From: Pseudoalteromonas ulvae UL12
Lineage (GTDB): Bacteria; Pseudomonadota; Gammaproteobacteria; Enterobacterales; Alteromonadaceae
Assembly (NCBI RefSeq): GCF_014925405.1
Contig: NZ_AQHJ01000035.1
Location: forward strand, 1 to 64,000
DNA: 64,000 nucleotides
Direction of reading: 5' to 3'
The first letter of the stretch is position 1, and each line of letters starts with the position of its first letter. The translations under genes and the position numbers were made by a program. The notes under the pieces were generated by a model, which was given only the letters and a program-made list of their open reading frames with translations, was not told where the DNA came from and did no database searches. Shown here piece after piece: positions 27,525-36,393 of the stretch.

Positions 27525-27544
27525 GTTGCTAAAACTCACGAGTA

Positions 27545-27823
27545 GCTGGTAAAAAGATGATCTGAATCTGGTTCCATTTTGAGGTCAGTTGATAAAAACA
27601 TGATCTAAAAACTGACAAGTTAGTATTTATCTGGTTTGGGACTGATAAATTATCCCTCGAATGAAGTCGATTAAGGTGAACTTTCTTGAATTAACATGTT
27701 TTTAGAGCGTTTTTTGAACAAGTTAGGCTCAGATATGCTTGAAAAACAGGCGGAATTATTTGACTGGTATTGCTTAGTAAAAACCTGATCTGTTTGTTCT
27801 TTAGCTAGTTAAATCGTGATCCA
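27545..27823 (+). repeat. second array of four 20-bp GATC-containing motifs
   Basis: Copies start at 27545, 27588, 27773 and 27804, all on the plus strand, each ending in TGATCTG, TGATCTA, TGATCTG and TGATCCA. The same consensus as at 22.7-23.3 kb; together the arrays flank the aceA/glcB pair. The gap 27435-27886 holds no gene. Confidence 0.7.
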
Positions 27824-27886
27824 AAAAAAGCCGAGTGAGACACTCGGCGTTTTAAATTGGTCATTAACCTAAGCTCAGGTTAATTA

Positions 27887-28609
27887 TTAGTCTTTAATTA
27901 TTGCATTGTGATACACATTTTGGACGTCATCACAATCTTCAAGCATCGCCATAAATTTTTCAAACACAGGAATATCATCCCCGGAGATTTCAGTGCTGAC
28001 TTGTGGCACAAAGGTAATTTCGTCTATTTCAAATGTTGTATCAGGAAATGCATCAAGTAATGCTGTTTTGGTTTTGAAATACTCAGTGTGAGGAGCAAGT
28101 ACAGATATCATATCGTCATCTTGCTCAACGTCAGTCACATCGACATCAGCCATCATCAGTGCTTCTAAAACAGCATCTTCATCATCGCCTTTAAAGCCCA
28201 AAATAGCTAAGTGATCAAATGAATGGGCCGCAGTACCTGGGCTACCAATTTTAGATTCTGTTTTAGTAAAGGCTAAACGCACATCTTTAATGGTACGGTT
28301 TGGGTTATCTGTTAAACAGTCAACAATCACCATGCAGCTGCCCGGGCCAAATCCTTCATAACGAGCAGGTGAATAATCTTCCCCCCCTACCCCTTGGCTT
28401 TTCTCAATGGCTTTTTCGATAACGTGAGTTGGGACTTGGTCTTTTTTGGCTTTATCAATCAAACGACGAAGAGTGAGGTTAGTATCAGGATCAGGGCCGC
28501 CACTTTTTGCTGCTACGTAGATTTCTTTACCATACTTTGAATTAACTTTGGTCTTAGCGGCCGCCGTTTTCATCATCGAACCTTTACGAACTTCAAATGC
28601 TCTACCCAT
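27887..28609 (-). CDS. YebC/PmpR-family protein (YeeN-like)
   Basis: A 240-residue member of the DUF28 family, closer to the YeeN branch than to YebC by its opening [20 protein letters not shown]. Family segments include [57 protein letters not shown] and the end DVQNVYHNA. The group is reported to act in transcription control and, more recently, in translation of difficult peptides. I chose the ATG at 28609 because AAGAG lies 8 bases before it; the GTG at 28618 is less likely. Confidence 0.9.
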   Translation of the reverse strand: MGRAFEVRKGSMMKTAAAKTKVNSKYGKEIYVAAKSGGPDPDTNLTLRRLIDKAKKDQVPTHVIEKAIEKSQGVGGEDYSPARYEGFGPGSCMVIVDCLTDNPNRTIKDVRLAFTKTESKIGSPGTAAHSFDHLAILGFKGDDEDAVLEALMMADVDVTDVEQDDDMISVLAPHTEYFKTKTALLDAFPDTTFEIDEITFVPQVSTEISGDDIPVFEKFMAMLEDCDDVQNVYHNAIIKD

Positions 28610-28870
28610 CTTAATCACTCTTCATATTGGGAAAATTATAATGCCCCGATTTTACCAAGTGATTTAAATCAGAGCTAGTAGCACATTAAATTTAGCTGCA
28701 TTTTTTATTTATCTAATATTTATGAAATTAAAAAAGCACCCTATTTAACATAATACAATTAACATGGAAAAATCATCACTTTTATATGCAGAAATAGCTT
28801 TAGATAGTATTGTTTTTTTATTCATAAATTGCAGGGTTGAAACTTCCCCTGCAAATGAATAAGTGGTGAT

Positions 28871-29527
28871 TTAGAGTTGTTTAAATGCTTCAAATAGATT
28901 CGCTTCAAGTTTGATATCTTGTTGGATTGGTACAGATAATCTTAGATTATAACCATCAGGCACTTTAGAAACCTTGGTATAAATAAACGAACCGAGTTGA
29001 TGATTGTTGGTAATTTTTTCAAGAGTTGATTGGGCTTGTGCTTCGTTATTGAAGTTTTGTGCCAGCACTGCGCAATACTCTTTATTGCAACCTGCATCAT
29101 AAAAATAACCAATATCGTGTGTATACAAATCAAAGATACTCGTTAGAAATTGTGTTTTTTCTGTCGCGACTACGGAGCTGTTTCCTTGAAAATGAGTTAT
29201 CCAGTCTAAGTCATCATTAATTTTGGCTAATTGAATCGGCGTTGCTAAGTAAGTGTTTTCTAAAGTCGTAATATTCACTTCTTCAGGCGTTAAATCATCC
29301 TTATTGCCCTGGATCACTAAATCCTGTGAGAATTGAGTAGGAGAGGGGGCGATCTTCAACTCATTTTTTTCTAAACCGATAGAACTTATAGCATCACTTA
29401 GCGCTGATTTTTTTGTATTTTCCGTAGGGTTATTTTTTATACTCTCTTTTTCATTAAAAAATGGCTGTTTTGTTATGAGTAAACACAACAAAAAACCGCT
29501 AAGAACATAACCTAATTCCTTTTTCAT
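28871..29527 (-). CDS. membrane-anchored unknown protein
   Basis: A 218-residue protein with an N-terminal membrane helix (about 5-22), a low-complexity linker, and a C-terminal domain of about 120 residues containing a Cys pair (GCNKEYCAVL) that may form a disulfide. The orientation suggests a periplasmic C-terminal domain. The final segment has a repeating alpha/beta feel like SPOR domains, but I cannot confirm that. AAAGG lies before the ATG. No family recognised. Confidence 0.7.
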   Translation of the reverse strand: MKKELGYVLSGFLLCLLITKQPFFNEKESIKNNPTENTKKSALSDAISSIGLEKNELKIAPSPTQFSQDLVIQGNKDDLTPEEVNITTLENTYLATPIQLAKINDDLDWITHFQGNSSVVATEKTQFLTSIFDLYTHDIGYFYDAGCNKEYCAVLAQNFNNEAQAQSTLEKITNNHQLGSFIYTKVSKVPDGYNLRLSVPIQQDIKLEANLFEAFKQL

Positions 29528-29644
29528 ATTTACCTTTTTATTAATCCGTTAGTTCTATTTTTAGCTGGGTATCATAATTTTGTACCCAAAGAGAGTCAAT
29601 TATTTAGAGCAAAAAGAAATGTTCATTGTTTTGTACTATTAAGG

Positions 29645-30676
29645 CTAATTTGCGGTGGAACTTTCAAAGTTTACATACATTTTTATTTTTTGAATAAACT
29701 GCTCAATGTCACTTCTATTAATATCTAAATGCAATACCAAACGCATTAGGTGGCTTGGGGTGATTAGAATATCGTGTTGTTTAAGTGTTGCGGCAAGGGC
29801 ATGCACGTCAATACTTGGGTCTATTTTTACAAACACCATATTTGTTTCGATGTGATTGATATTGACTTCAAAACCTGCAATGCCGTTTAAACACTCCCCT
29901 AAATAACGCGCATTGGCATGATCATCGGCTAAGCGTGTAACGTTTTCTGTTAATGCTAAGTGGCCTGCAGCAGCTAATAAGCCAGCTTGGCGCATGCCGC
30001 CACCTAGCACTTTACGCCAGCGTCTGGCTTTGGCAATGAGCTGTTCATCCCCAAGTAATAAAGAACCGATTGGCGCACCTAAGCCTTTTGATAAACAAAT
30101 ACTGACTGAATCAAAATGCTGAGTGATTGCGGTGATATCAACATTTTGCGCAACAGCCGCATTATAAACACGGGCGCCATCAAGGTGCAGCTTAAGCTGA
30201 TGTTGGTTAACAAACTCTCGTGCCTTGGCTAAATAACGAAGTGGTAGCACTTTGCCATTAATTGTATTTTCAAGGCTTAATAATTTTGTGCGGGCAAAAT
30301 GCGGATCATTTGGTTTGATTGCTGCGGCAAGTTTTATAAAATCGAGTGTGCCATCTTTCTCGTTTTCAATTGGCTGTGGTTGAATTGAACCCAGTACCGC
30401 TGCACCACCACCTTCAAATTTATAGTTATGAGCTTGTTGACCACATAAGTATTCATCACCGCGCTCACAATGTGCCATGAGCGCGAGTAGATTAGCTTGG
30501 GTACCTGAACTACAAAAGAGTGCAGCAGCAAAACCATGACGCTGCGCTGCAAATTGCTCAAGATGATTAACGGTAGGATCGTCGCCATAGACATCATCTC
30601 CGACTAAGGCATTCGCAATCACTTTGCGCATGTTTTCAGTTGGGCGTGTTACGGTATCGGAACGAAAATCAATCAT
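29645..30676 (-). CDS. ltaE: low-specificity L-threonine aldolase
   Basis: PLP enzyme that splits threonine and allo-threonine into glycine and acetaldehyde. The 343-residue product opens with the family hallmark IDFRSDTVTRPTENMRK and has the PLP-lysine segment SICLSKGLGAPIGSLLLG and KVLGGGMRQAG. Length matches the family. Cytosolic and probably monocistronic. Confidence 0.93.
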   Translation of the reverse strand: MIDFRSDTVTRPTENMRKVIANALVGDDVYGDDPTVNHLEQFAAQRHGFAAALFCSSGTQANLLALMAHCERGDEYLCGQQAHNYKFEGGGAAVLGSIQPQPIENEKDGTLDFIKLAAAIKPNDPHFARTKLLSLENTINGKVLPLRYLAKAREFVNQHQLKLHLDGARVYNAAVAQNVDITAITQHFDSVSICLSKGLGAPIGSLLLGDEQLIAKARRWRKVLGGGMRQAGLLAAAGHLALTENVTRLADDHANARYLGECLNGIAGFEVNINHIETNMVFVKIDPSIDVHALAATLKQHDILITPSHLMRLVLHLDINRSDIEQFIQKIKMYVNFESSTAN

Positions 30677-30756
30677 AATCTGGGATCCTAAAAATCAACA
30701 AGTTCAGTGATTATGACAGATAGTCGGCGCGATACAATCAGCTAAAATCGGTAAAA

Positions 30757-31344
30757 TTAGTTCAGCTTATCAGTGAGTTGTTTAAAGTGATTGATCACTA
30801 CATCGGCTTTATGTGCGTAATCAGGAAGGTCGCCCTCAACATATAAACAGCTGCGCATGTTGGCATTAATCGCCGCATCAATATCATAGAGATAATCCCC
30901 GACATAAATCAGCTCTTGGGTCGGAATTTGCCATTGTGAAGCCAGCTGTAACAAAGCGCTAGGATCGGGTTTGGCTGGGGCATCATCACGAGTAATGAGG
31001 GTATCTATCTTGATTTGATTGTTACGCATTTTGATTTGCGCTGCTTGGCGATAATTGCGCGTTACAATCGCGGTGGGCAGTCCTTTTTGCTCGAGTGATG
31101 TTAATAATTCAAGCACCCCGGGAAGTATCACGGCATCATGGGCGTCTTCGAGCTCATGTTTGTGAACATTTGCCAGTGCTGCGGCTTGTTGCTGTTGGCA
31201 TTCAATATTGGCAATAAAAGTCAGTAAATCTTGATTGGCGGGGCAGGATATTTGTTTTTTGATTAATGAAAAATTGAGCTTTGAGCTGACGAGTGTGCCA
31301 TCTAAATCGAAAATGAAACCGCGAATTTTACTAATGTCTATCAT
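30757..31344 (-). CDS. HAD-family phosphatase
   Basis: A 195-residue haloacid dehalogenase-like hydrolase. Motif I is FDLDGTLV with the nucleophilic Asp near residue 13, motif II is AIVTRNY, motif III the Lys in APAKPDPS, and motif IV YVGDYLYDIDAA. It resembles phosphoglycolate phosphatase-like members, but the substrate is not determined. Start ATG has no good ribosome site. Confidence 0.88.
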   Translation of the reverse strand: MIDISKIRGFIFDLDGTLVSSKLNFSLIKKQISCPANQDLLTFIANIECQQQQAAALANVHKHELEDAHDAVILPGVLELLTSLEQKGLPTAIVTRNYRQAAQIKMRNNQIKIDTLITRDDAPAKPDPSALLQLASQWQIPTQELIYVGDYLYDIDAAINANMRSCLYVEGDLPDYAHKADVVINHFKQLTDKLN

Positions 31345-31443
31345 GTTTGGATATCGTTTTTAAGATTTGTTTGGCTATACGCTCAAGTATGGCAAATAGT
31401 TTGCCGCCAAGATAGATTCTTTTATCCAAACCAATGGCGATCG

Positions 31444-31484
31444 TGTAAAGGGGGTTTACATTTTATCTGTAAAGGGGGCTTACA
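31444..31484. repeat. two tandem copies of the 17-bp palindrome
   Basis: TGTAAAGGGGGTTTACA (31444-31460) and TGTAAAGGGGGCTTACA (31468-31484) separated by 7 bases. The second has one arm mismatch. They lie between the HAD gene and the DUF6702 gene. Confidence 0.7.
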
Positions 31485-31538
31485 GAATAAAAAAGCCATT
31501 TCACTGGGGGGAAATGGCTTAGGGTTATTACAGTTTGA

Positions 31539-32027
31539 TTAAAAAGAGGCGCTGAGCCATTGATCTTCGCCAGTAAAGGTGAGGGTTTTAATCTCACCTT
31601 TGCCCTCAATGTTGACCATATTAACTTGTGCAGGCCAAAGCTCCCTTAATGCGCCATGGGACATTTTGAGTCCTTTGACATCTAGAGGGATCTGCATCTC
31701 TTGATAAACCCAAAAGAATTTACCATCGATTTGGTGCCCAACACTTTCAAGTGCAAGAGGGCGATCTGCTAGGCTTTTTAACTTAAATTGTTCCTTCACG
31801 TAGTCAGCAAATTGTTGCTGTGTCTGTGCGTCCTTATTTAAATCAGCCTGTTTGTTATAAAGGTGCTGCACCGCATGTTCGCTGTCATGCAAATAAAAAC
31901 GATGCATGACTTCTAAATTATTGGTGCGTTGATTAAATAACACTGTGGTAATCGAAGACTTGAGCTGATGAGCACTAACTAAGCTACTCATCAGGATACA
32001 CGCTACGCCAAGTATGCGTTTAATCAT
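31539..32027 (-). CDS. DUF6702-like secreted protein
   Basis: A 162-residue protein with a signal peptide ending at about residue 19 (SLVSA/HQ). The rest is beta-rich and resembles DUF6702, which often follows M1 peptidase genes. The ATG overlaps the stop of the M1 peptidase (ATGA), so the pair is translationally coupled. Function unknown. Confidence 0.75.
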   Translation of the reverse strand: MIKRILGVACILMSSLVSAHQLKSSITTVLFNQRTNNLEVMHRFYLHDSEHAVQHLYNKQADLNKDAQTQQQFADYVKEQFKLKSLADRPLALESVGHQIDGKFFWVYQEMQIPLDVKGLKMSHGALRELWPAQVNMVNIEGKGEIKTLTFTGEDQWLSASF

Positions 32028-34492
32028 GCTTGTGGCTCTTGAGTTGTATCAGAGTCTTTTTTGTCTTCTTGCTCTTTTTTATCATCGTCTTTTTTTAGTT
32101 CAGTTTTAATGTCTTGCATGATGTCGCGGTTTACTTTCCCAGTACGTTTTTTAGCTTTAAAGACTTCAATACGTGATGGAATTATGCGACGTGGGTAGTG
32201 GTTATTTTCGATATCAACATCTGCCGTTTCCCAACTTGGATCCACAGTGACTTCTTTAAGCTCTTTGTTTTTGTCTGTGACAATCAGCTTTTGTACTTTT
32301 TTGTCATTGCGACGCCAAATCTCAGCAGGAATATACTGGTCTTCTGTGGTGCCATCGGTGTAAGTCAAGTGCAGTAAAATAGGCATGACGAGGCCGCCAT
32401 GATTTGAAAACTCCATGACATAATAATTTTTATCTTCTTTTAACGCACGCTCTAAGGTTTTCTTTTCCCAAGGTTTTAGGCCTTTTAGGAATTTTTGATA
32501 GGCATTGCGTTCTTTATTTGTGACGGTAAACCGATCATTTTCATCATAAAAATCTGTAATGTCTTTGTTTTTGTCAATCCAAAGCTCTTTGCCTTCGTCG
32601 CGATTGCGTTTTACATGTAACGATAAAGGTTTGTTGAGCTCTTCTTCACGTAAGCGAGCAAAGTCAATATCAGGATTTTTGGTATCTAAACGCAATTTGT
32701 AGACTTTATCGATGGATAAATCGACGTGATCTGTGGTGTAAAACCAGCCATGCCAGAACCAATCTAAATCGACCCCTGAGGCTTCTTCCATAGAACGGAA
32801 AAAATCAGACGGAGTGGGGCGCTTGTATTTCCAACGCTGGGCATATTCTTTAAAAGCAAAATCAAACAGCTCTCGGCCTAAAATGACTTCACGCAAAATA
32901 TTTAGAGCGGCTGCCGGTTTTGTATAGGCATTTGGCCCTAAACGTAAAACGCTATCAGATTGCGTCATAATTGGTACTTGGTTTTGTGACTTCATGTAGT
33001 CAACAATGTCGCGTGGTTCAACGCCCCAAGGGATCATTGGGTCCCACTCGCGACCAGCGACACCATCTAGGAAGCTGTTTAAACCCTCATCCATCCATGT
33101 CCATTGGCGCTCGTCTGAGTTGACGATCATTGGGAAGTAAATGTGACCGACTTCATGGATCACCACACCAATTAAAAAGCGTTTTTCGGCTTGCGTGTAA
33201 GTGCGAGTGCCATCTTTTTGTAACTCAGTGCGCGGTCCATTAAAGGTGATCATCGGGTATTCCATACCGCCGACAGGGCCGTTCACTGATTGAGCCACAG
33301 GGTAAGGATAGTCAAACGAGAAACGCGAATAAACTTCCATGGTATGGATCACTGACTCGGTGGAGTATTTTTTCCACAAATCGCCCCCTTCTTTAGGGTA
33401 AAAAGACATGGCCATTACTAATGGTTGCTCTTTGCCCCCTTGCTGATACCCTCTGGCATCCCACATAAACTTACGCGATGATGCAAAAGCAAAGTCTCGA
33501 ACGTTTTTGGCTGAAAAATTCCACGTTTTGACTTGATCTGTGCCTTCTTTTTCGTTTTCGATGGCTTCTTCTTCTGTCACTATAAATACAGGACGCTTTG
33601 CTGTTTCGGCTTCTTTTAGGCGCTTAAGTTGTGTTTTGCTCAGTACTTTTTTAGCGTTGGTTAACTCTCCCGTCGCGGAAACTAAGTGGTCGGCAGGTAC
33701 GGTAATTTCGACGTTATAATCACCAAATTCTAAGGTAAATTCGCCACTGCCAAGGAACTCTTTATTGGTCCACGCTTCGTAATCGGTATAAGCCGCTAAG
33801 CGCGGAAACCACTGAGCGAGTAAGAAGATATCATTGCCATCCTCTTCAAAATGCTCATAACCGTAACGGGTGCCAACAGCATCTTCTTCAGCAATATTAA
33901 ATGCAAAATCTAGGGTAAACTCGGCGTCTTTCCCTGGTTTGAGTGGGCGGTTTAAGTCAATACGCATTAGGGTGCCGACTATCGTCGCTTTGAGCTCTTT
34001 ACCTGATCCGTCAGTGACGTTACTTATGGTATAACCCATTTCGTTATCCGCTAGAAATTGCTGGCGGCGAAGCTCATTCAAGCCTAGTTTTGCAGGCTTT
34101 GAACTAGGCCCGCTTTCAAGGCTACTAGAAAATGTACGCGTGGTTTCTGAGATTGAATCAGCTTTATAGATATTTTGATCTAGCTGGAGCCATAAATACT
34201 TTAAGGTATCAGGTGAGTTATTTTGATATCGCACCGTTTGTTTACCGCTTAAACGGCGGTTTTTTTCATCAAGCTTTACGTCGATATCATAGTCGACTTG
34301 TTGTTGCCAATATTGGTGGCCTGGTTCACCTGCTGCATTACGGTATACATTTGGAGTGGGTAATATTTCATCAAGTTGACGAAATTTATCAACATAATTG
34401 CCTTTTGTTTGCTGAACGGCACTGGCGCTTACTGTACTGCAGAACACAATAGGGAGGACTATTGCTGCAACTTTTGATAGCTTAAAGTTCAT
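32024..34492 (-). CDS. M1-family metallopeptidase
   Basis: An 822-residue exported zinc aminopeptidase-like enzyme with a signal peptide (about 1-24). The zinc motif HEVGH is at 446-450 and the third ligand glutamate is E469 (HExxH-18-E). The GAMEN-like exopeptidase loop reads GPVGGMEYP. A highly charged, Lys/Asp-rich C-terminal tail of about 60 residues is unusual and may be disordered. AGGAA lies before the ATG. It is coupled to the DUF6702 gene downstream. Expected to act in the periplasm or outside the cell on peptides. Confidence 0.92.
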   Translation of the reverse strand: MNFKLSKVAAIVLPIVFCSTVSASAVQQTKGNYVDKFRQLDEILPTPNVYRNAAGEPGHQYWQQQVDYDIDVKLDEKNRRLSGKQTVRYQNNSPDTLKYLWLQLDQNIYKADSISETTRTFSSSLESGPSSKPAKLGLNELRRQQFLADNEMGYTISNVTDGSGKELKATIVGTLMRIDLNRPLKPGKDAEFTLDFAFNIAEEDAVGTRYGYEHFEEDGNDIFLLAQWFPRLAAYTDYEAWTNKEFLGSGEFTLEFGDYNVEITVPADHLVSATGELTNAKKVLSKTQLKRLKEAETAKRPVFIVTEEEAIENEKEGTDQVKTWNFSAKNVRDFAFASSRKFMWDARGYQQGGKEQPLVMAMSFYPKEGGDLWKKYSTESVIHTMEVYSRFSFDYPYPVAQSVNGPVGGMEYPMITFNGPRTELQKDGTRTYTQAEKRFLIGVVIHEVGHIYFPMIVNSDERQWTWMDEGLNSFLDGVAGREWDPMIPWGVEPRDIVDYMKSQNQVPIMTQSDSVLRLGPNAYTKPAAALNILREVILGRELFDFAFKEYAQRWKYKRPTPSDFFRSMEEASGVDLDWFWHGWFYTTDHVDLSIDKVYKLRLDTKNPDIDFARLREEELNKPLSLHVKRNRDEGKELWIDKNKDITDFYDENDRFTVTNKERNAYQKFLKGLKPWEKKTLERALKEDKNYYVMEFSNHGGLVMPILLHLTYTDGTTEDQYIPAEIWRRNDKKVQKLIVTDKNKELKEVTVDPSWETADVDIENNHYPRRIIPSRIEVFKAKKRTGKVNRDIMQDIKTELKKDDDKKEQEDKKDSDTTQEPQA

Positions 34493-34677
34493 GGAGGTTC
34501 CTGTATGCTAGATATTTTTTGCTTTTAAAGGTAAGTCACGCTTTATTAAAAGACCATTTCAAATTTGCAAAAACTTAGCAATTTTTTAGCGACTAGCAGC
34601 CGATTTTTACGATGGTTGTAAGATCAGTAGGTTAATGTCTAAATGTTGATTTATTAAACACTATTTTAGAGGTAGAT

Positions 34678-35319
34678 ATGATTGAGTTATATGGTACGCC
34701 CCGTTCGCGTTCATTGCGGGTTTCGTGGTTACTCGAAGAGTTGGCACTTGATTGGCAATATCGATTTATTGACTTTGGCCAAGGTGCACAACATGACGCG
34801 GATTTTCGTGCACTGAGCCCAGAAGGCAAAATTCCTGTACTGGTTGATAACGGAGAATCTGTTGCTGAATCATTGGCTATTTGTATTTTTATCGCTGAAA
34901 AATACGCCCCTGAGTCTTGGTTACCTATGCGCGGCAGCGCTTTAAGTGCCAAGCATTGGCAATGGTGTAGTTTTATAGTCAGTGAGCTAGAGCAAGGCTT
35001 ATGGACGCTCGCAAAGCATAAGTTTGCTTTACCTGAACCCCAACGCTGCCCTGAAATAGCTAACACAGCTCGTTGGGAGTTTAATAAAGCAGCAAAGACT
35101 GCCTCACTTTTATTAGCGGATTCAGCTTATTGCTGTGGTGAACAGATCACTGTGGCTGATATTTTATTGGCGCATACATTAGGGTGGGCTTTAAAAAGTG
35201 ACTGTGTGTTACCAGAAAATTTAGTGAAGTATTATCAACACATGTCAGCGCGCCCTGCTATGCGAAAAGCCTTACAAAAAGAAATTGATTTTGCTGAGCA
35301 ACAAAAACATACAATGTGA
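34678..35319 (+). CDS. glutathione S-transferase family protein
   Basis: A 213-residue GST with an N-terminal thioredoxin-fold domain (about 1-80; SPEGKIPVLVDNGESVAESLAICIFIAEKY) and an all-helical C-terminal domain (about 90-205; ITVADILLAHTLGWA). The likely active-site region is TPRSRSLRV near residue 8, where a serine or arginine would activate glutathione. GAGGT supports the start. Substrate unknown. Confidence 0.88.
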   Translation: MIELYGTPRSRSLRVSWLLEELALDWQYRFIDFGQGAQHDADFRALSPEGKIPVLVDNGESVAESLAICIFIAEKYAPESWLPMRGSALSAKHWQWCSFIVSELEQGLWTLAKHKFALPEPQRCPEIANTARWEFNKAAKTASLLLADSAYCCGEQITVADILLAHTLGWALKSDCVLPENLVKYYQHMSARPAMRKALQKEIDFAEQQKHTM

Positions 35320-35415
35320 TTGAATAACACTCAGTATTAATGTGCGCACAGGTTCATTAATCTCGGCTCGCGACCGCCTTTGAGCATTATTTGCTAGAGG
35401 TGATTAAGGTCAAGA

Positions 35416-35485
35416 GTAGATGTAAGTAAGTAGATGTAAGTAAGTAGATGTAAGTAAGTAGATGTAAGTAAGTAGATGTAAGTAA
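35416..35485 (+). repeat. tandem repeat, five copies of a 14-bp unit
   Basis: GTAGATGTAAGTAA is repeated five times without error between the GST gene and a small membrane-protein gene. It is non-coding. Confidence 0.95.
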
Positions 35486-35522
35486 AGATATCGGTAAATT
35501 TTCTCCTGGGTTCAATTTTATA

Positions 35523-35550
35523 AGGCTGACAATGATTGTCAGCTTTTTTT
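35523..35550 (+). terminator. terminator after the tandem repeat
   Basis: GCTGACAAT (35525-35533) pairs with ATTGTCAGC (35535-35543), then seven Ts. Confidence 0.8.
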
Positions 35551-35633
35551 GTTGGCCCAAAATAGTTCAGGATTAGTTCAGGTTTTAGGCTCTAAGGTAA
35601 TGCTAAGACTAAAAGCGCAGAGGTTAATCTGTT

Positions 35634-35864
35634 ATGCATTACTATATTTTAGAGAAAGAACAACAATTGACAGCCATTACAGCCGATCATGCAATTTATC
35701 AACAATATTTAGCATCTGGCTATGGGTTTGTTGCAAAAATGAGTGCTTGGAGTGAAAAAACGGCACTGCAAAGTTTTAAAAAACAAAGTCAGCATGTGGC
35801 TCGTTCACCTAAAGTGTTAGTGAGCTTGTTTTTTCTTGCTTTAGGGTTTTTATACCTGCTTTAG
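35634..35864 (+). CDS. small tail-anchored protein, paralogue A
   Basis: A 76-residue protein. The N-terminal 55 residues start MHYYILEKEQQLTAITAD, and the C-terminal 17 residues form a hydrophobic helix (VLVSLFFLALGFLYLL). It is clearly related to the gene at 36123 (shared pattern of MxxYxLxKxxxLTAIxAD, then YLxSGYxxVxK). Function unknown. AGAGG is the probable ribosome site. Confidence 0.75.
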   Translation: MHYYILEKEQQLTAITADHAIYQQYLASGYGFVAKMSAWSEKTALQSFKKQSQHVARSPKVLVSLFFLALGFLYLL

Positions 35865-35892
35865 ACCTTTGTCTAGGGTGCATATTTGGCAA

Positions 35893-35913
35893 GCTGTAAA
35901 GGGGCTTTACAGC
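35893..35913. repeat. 17-bp palindrome TGTAAA-N5-TTTACA, extended arms
   Basis: TGTAAAGGGGCTTTACA (35895-35911) with GC on each side, between the two paralogous small genes. Confidence 0.65.
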
Positions 35914-36122
35914 CAGATTTAGGGTGCTAGCTCTATATGGTTGTTTTTCACCTAAGCTTAGAACGAAATATTTGATAAAAAGGGTTGTAATTGGTCACTA
36001 ATTGTAATTAAATTCGGCCCACTTTTTTGCAGTGAAGATTGCAATAATACTGATGTAATTTTGTTTCCCGCTTAGCGGTTAACAACTTAAAACAATCAAA
36101 TAATAAAATAAATGGTGCGCAG

Positions 36123-36356
36123 ATGGATTTTTATGTCCTTAAAAAAAATAACGAACTGACAGCTATTCCTGCAGATGAAGTTGTGTGCAAAAACTATTTA
36201 GAGTCAGGTTACTGTTATGTTGATAAAATTGCGGCATGCACCGAAGCTGCAGCAATTAGCAAACTCAAAAACCAAAAATTGAAAGTGATTAAATGGCCAG
36301 CAGCTGCTGTGTTTGTCACGATTTTTGTGGCCGTTGTTATTTGGTTGAACCAGTAA
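36123..36356 (+). CDS. small tail-anchored protein, paralogue B
   Basis: A 77-residue protein with the same plan as the gene at 35634: soluble N-terminal part (MDFYVLKKNNELTAIPAD, YLESGYCYVDKIA) and a C-terminal hydrophobic helix (AAVFVTIFVAVVIWLNQ). It has three cysteines (VCKN, YCYV, ACTE) lacking in paralogue A. The pair probably arose by duplication. Function unknown. Confidence 0.75.
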   Translation: MDFYVLKKNNELTAIPADEVVCKNYLESGYCYVDKIAACTEAAAISKLKNQKLKVIKWPAAAVFVTIFVAVVIWLNQ

Positions 36357-36380
36357 AGCAAGACAAGCCTTGCTTTACTG
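36351..36380. terminator. terminator overlapping the stop codon of paralogue B
   Basis: CAGTAAAGCAAG (36351-36362) pairs with CTTGCTTTACTG (36369-36380). The stem contains the TAA stop of the small gene and lies 13 bases from the end of the convergent TonB receptor. Confidence 0.6.
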
Positions 36381-36393
36381 TGGTTATTTTTGC

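Noticed and set aside
34132..34452. 106-codon plus-strand frame over the M1 peptidase
   Set aside because: Antisense shadow of the peptidase N-terminal region.
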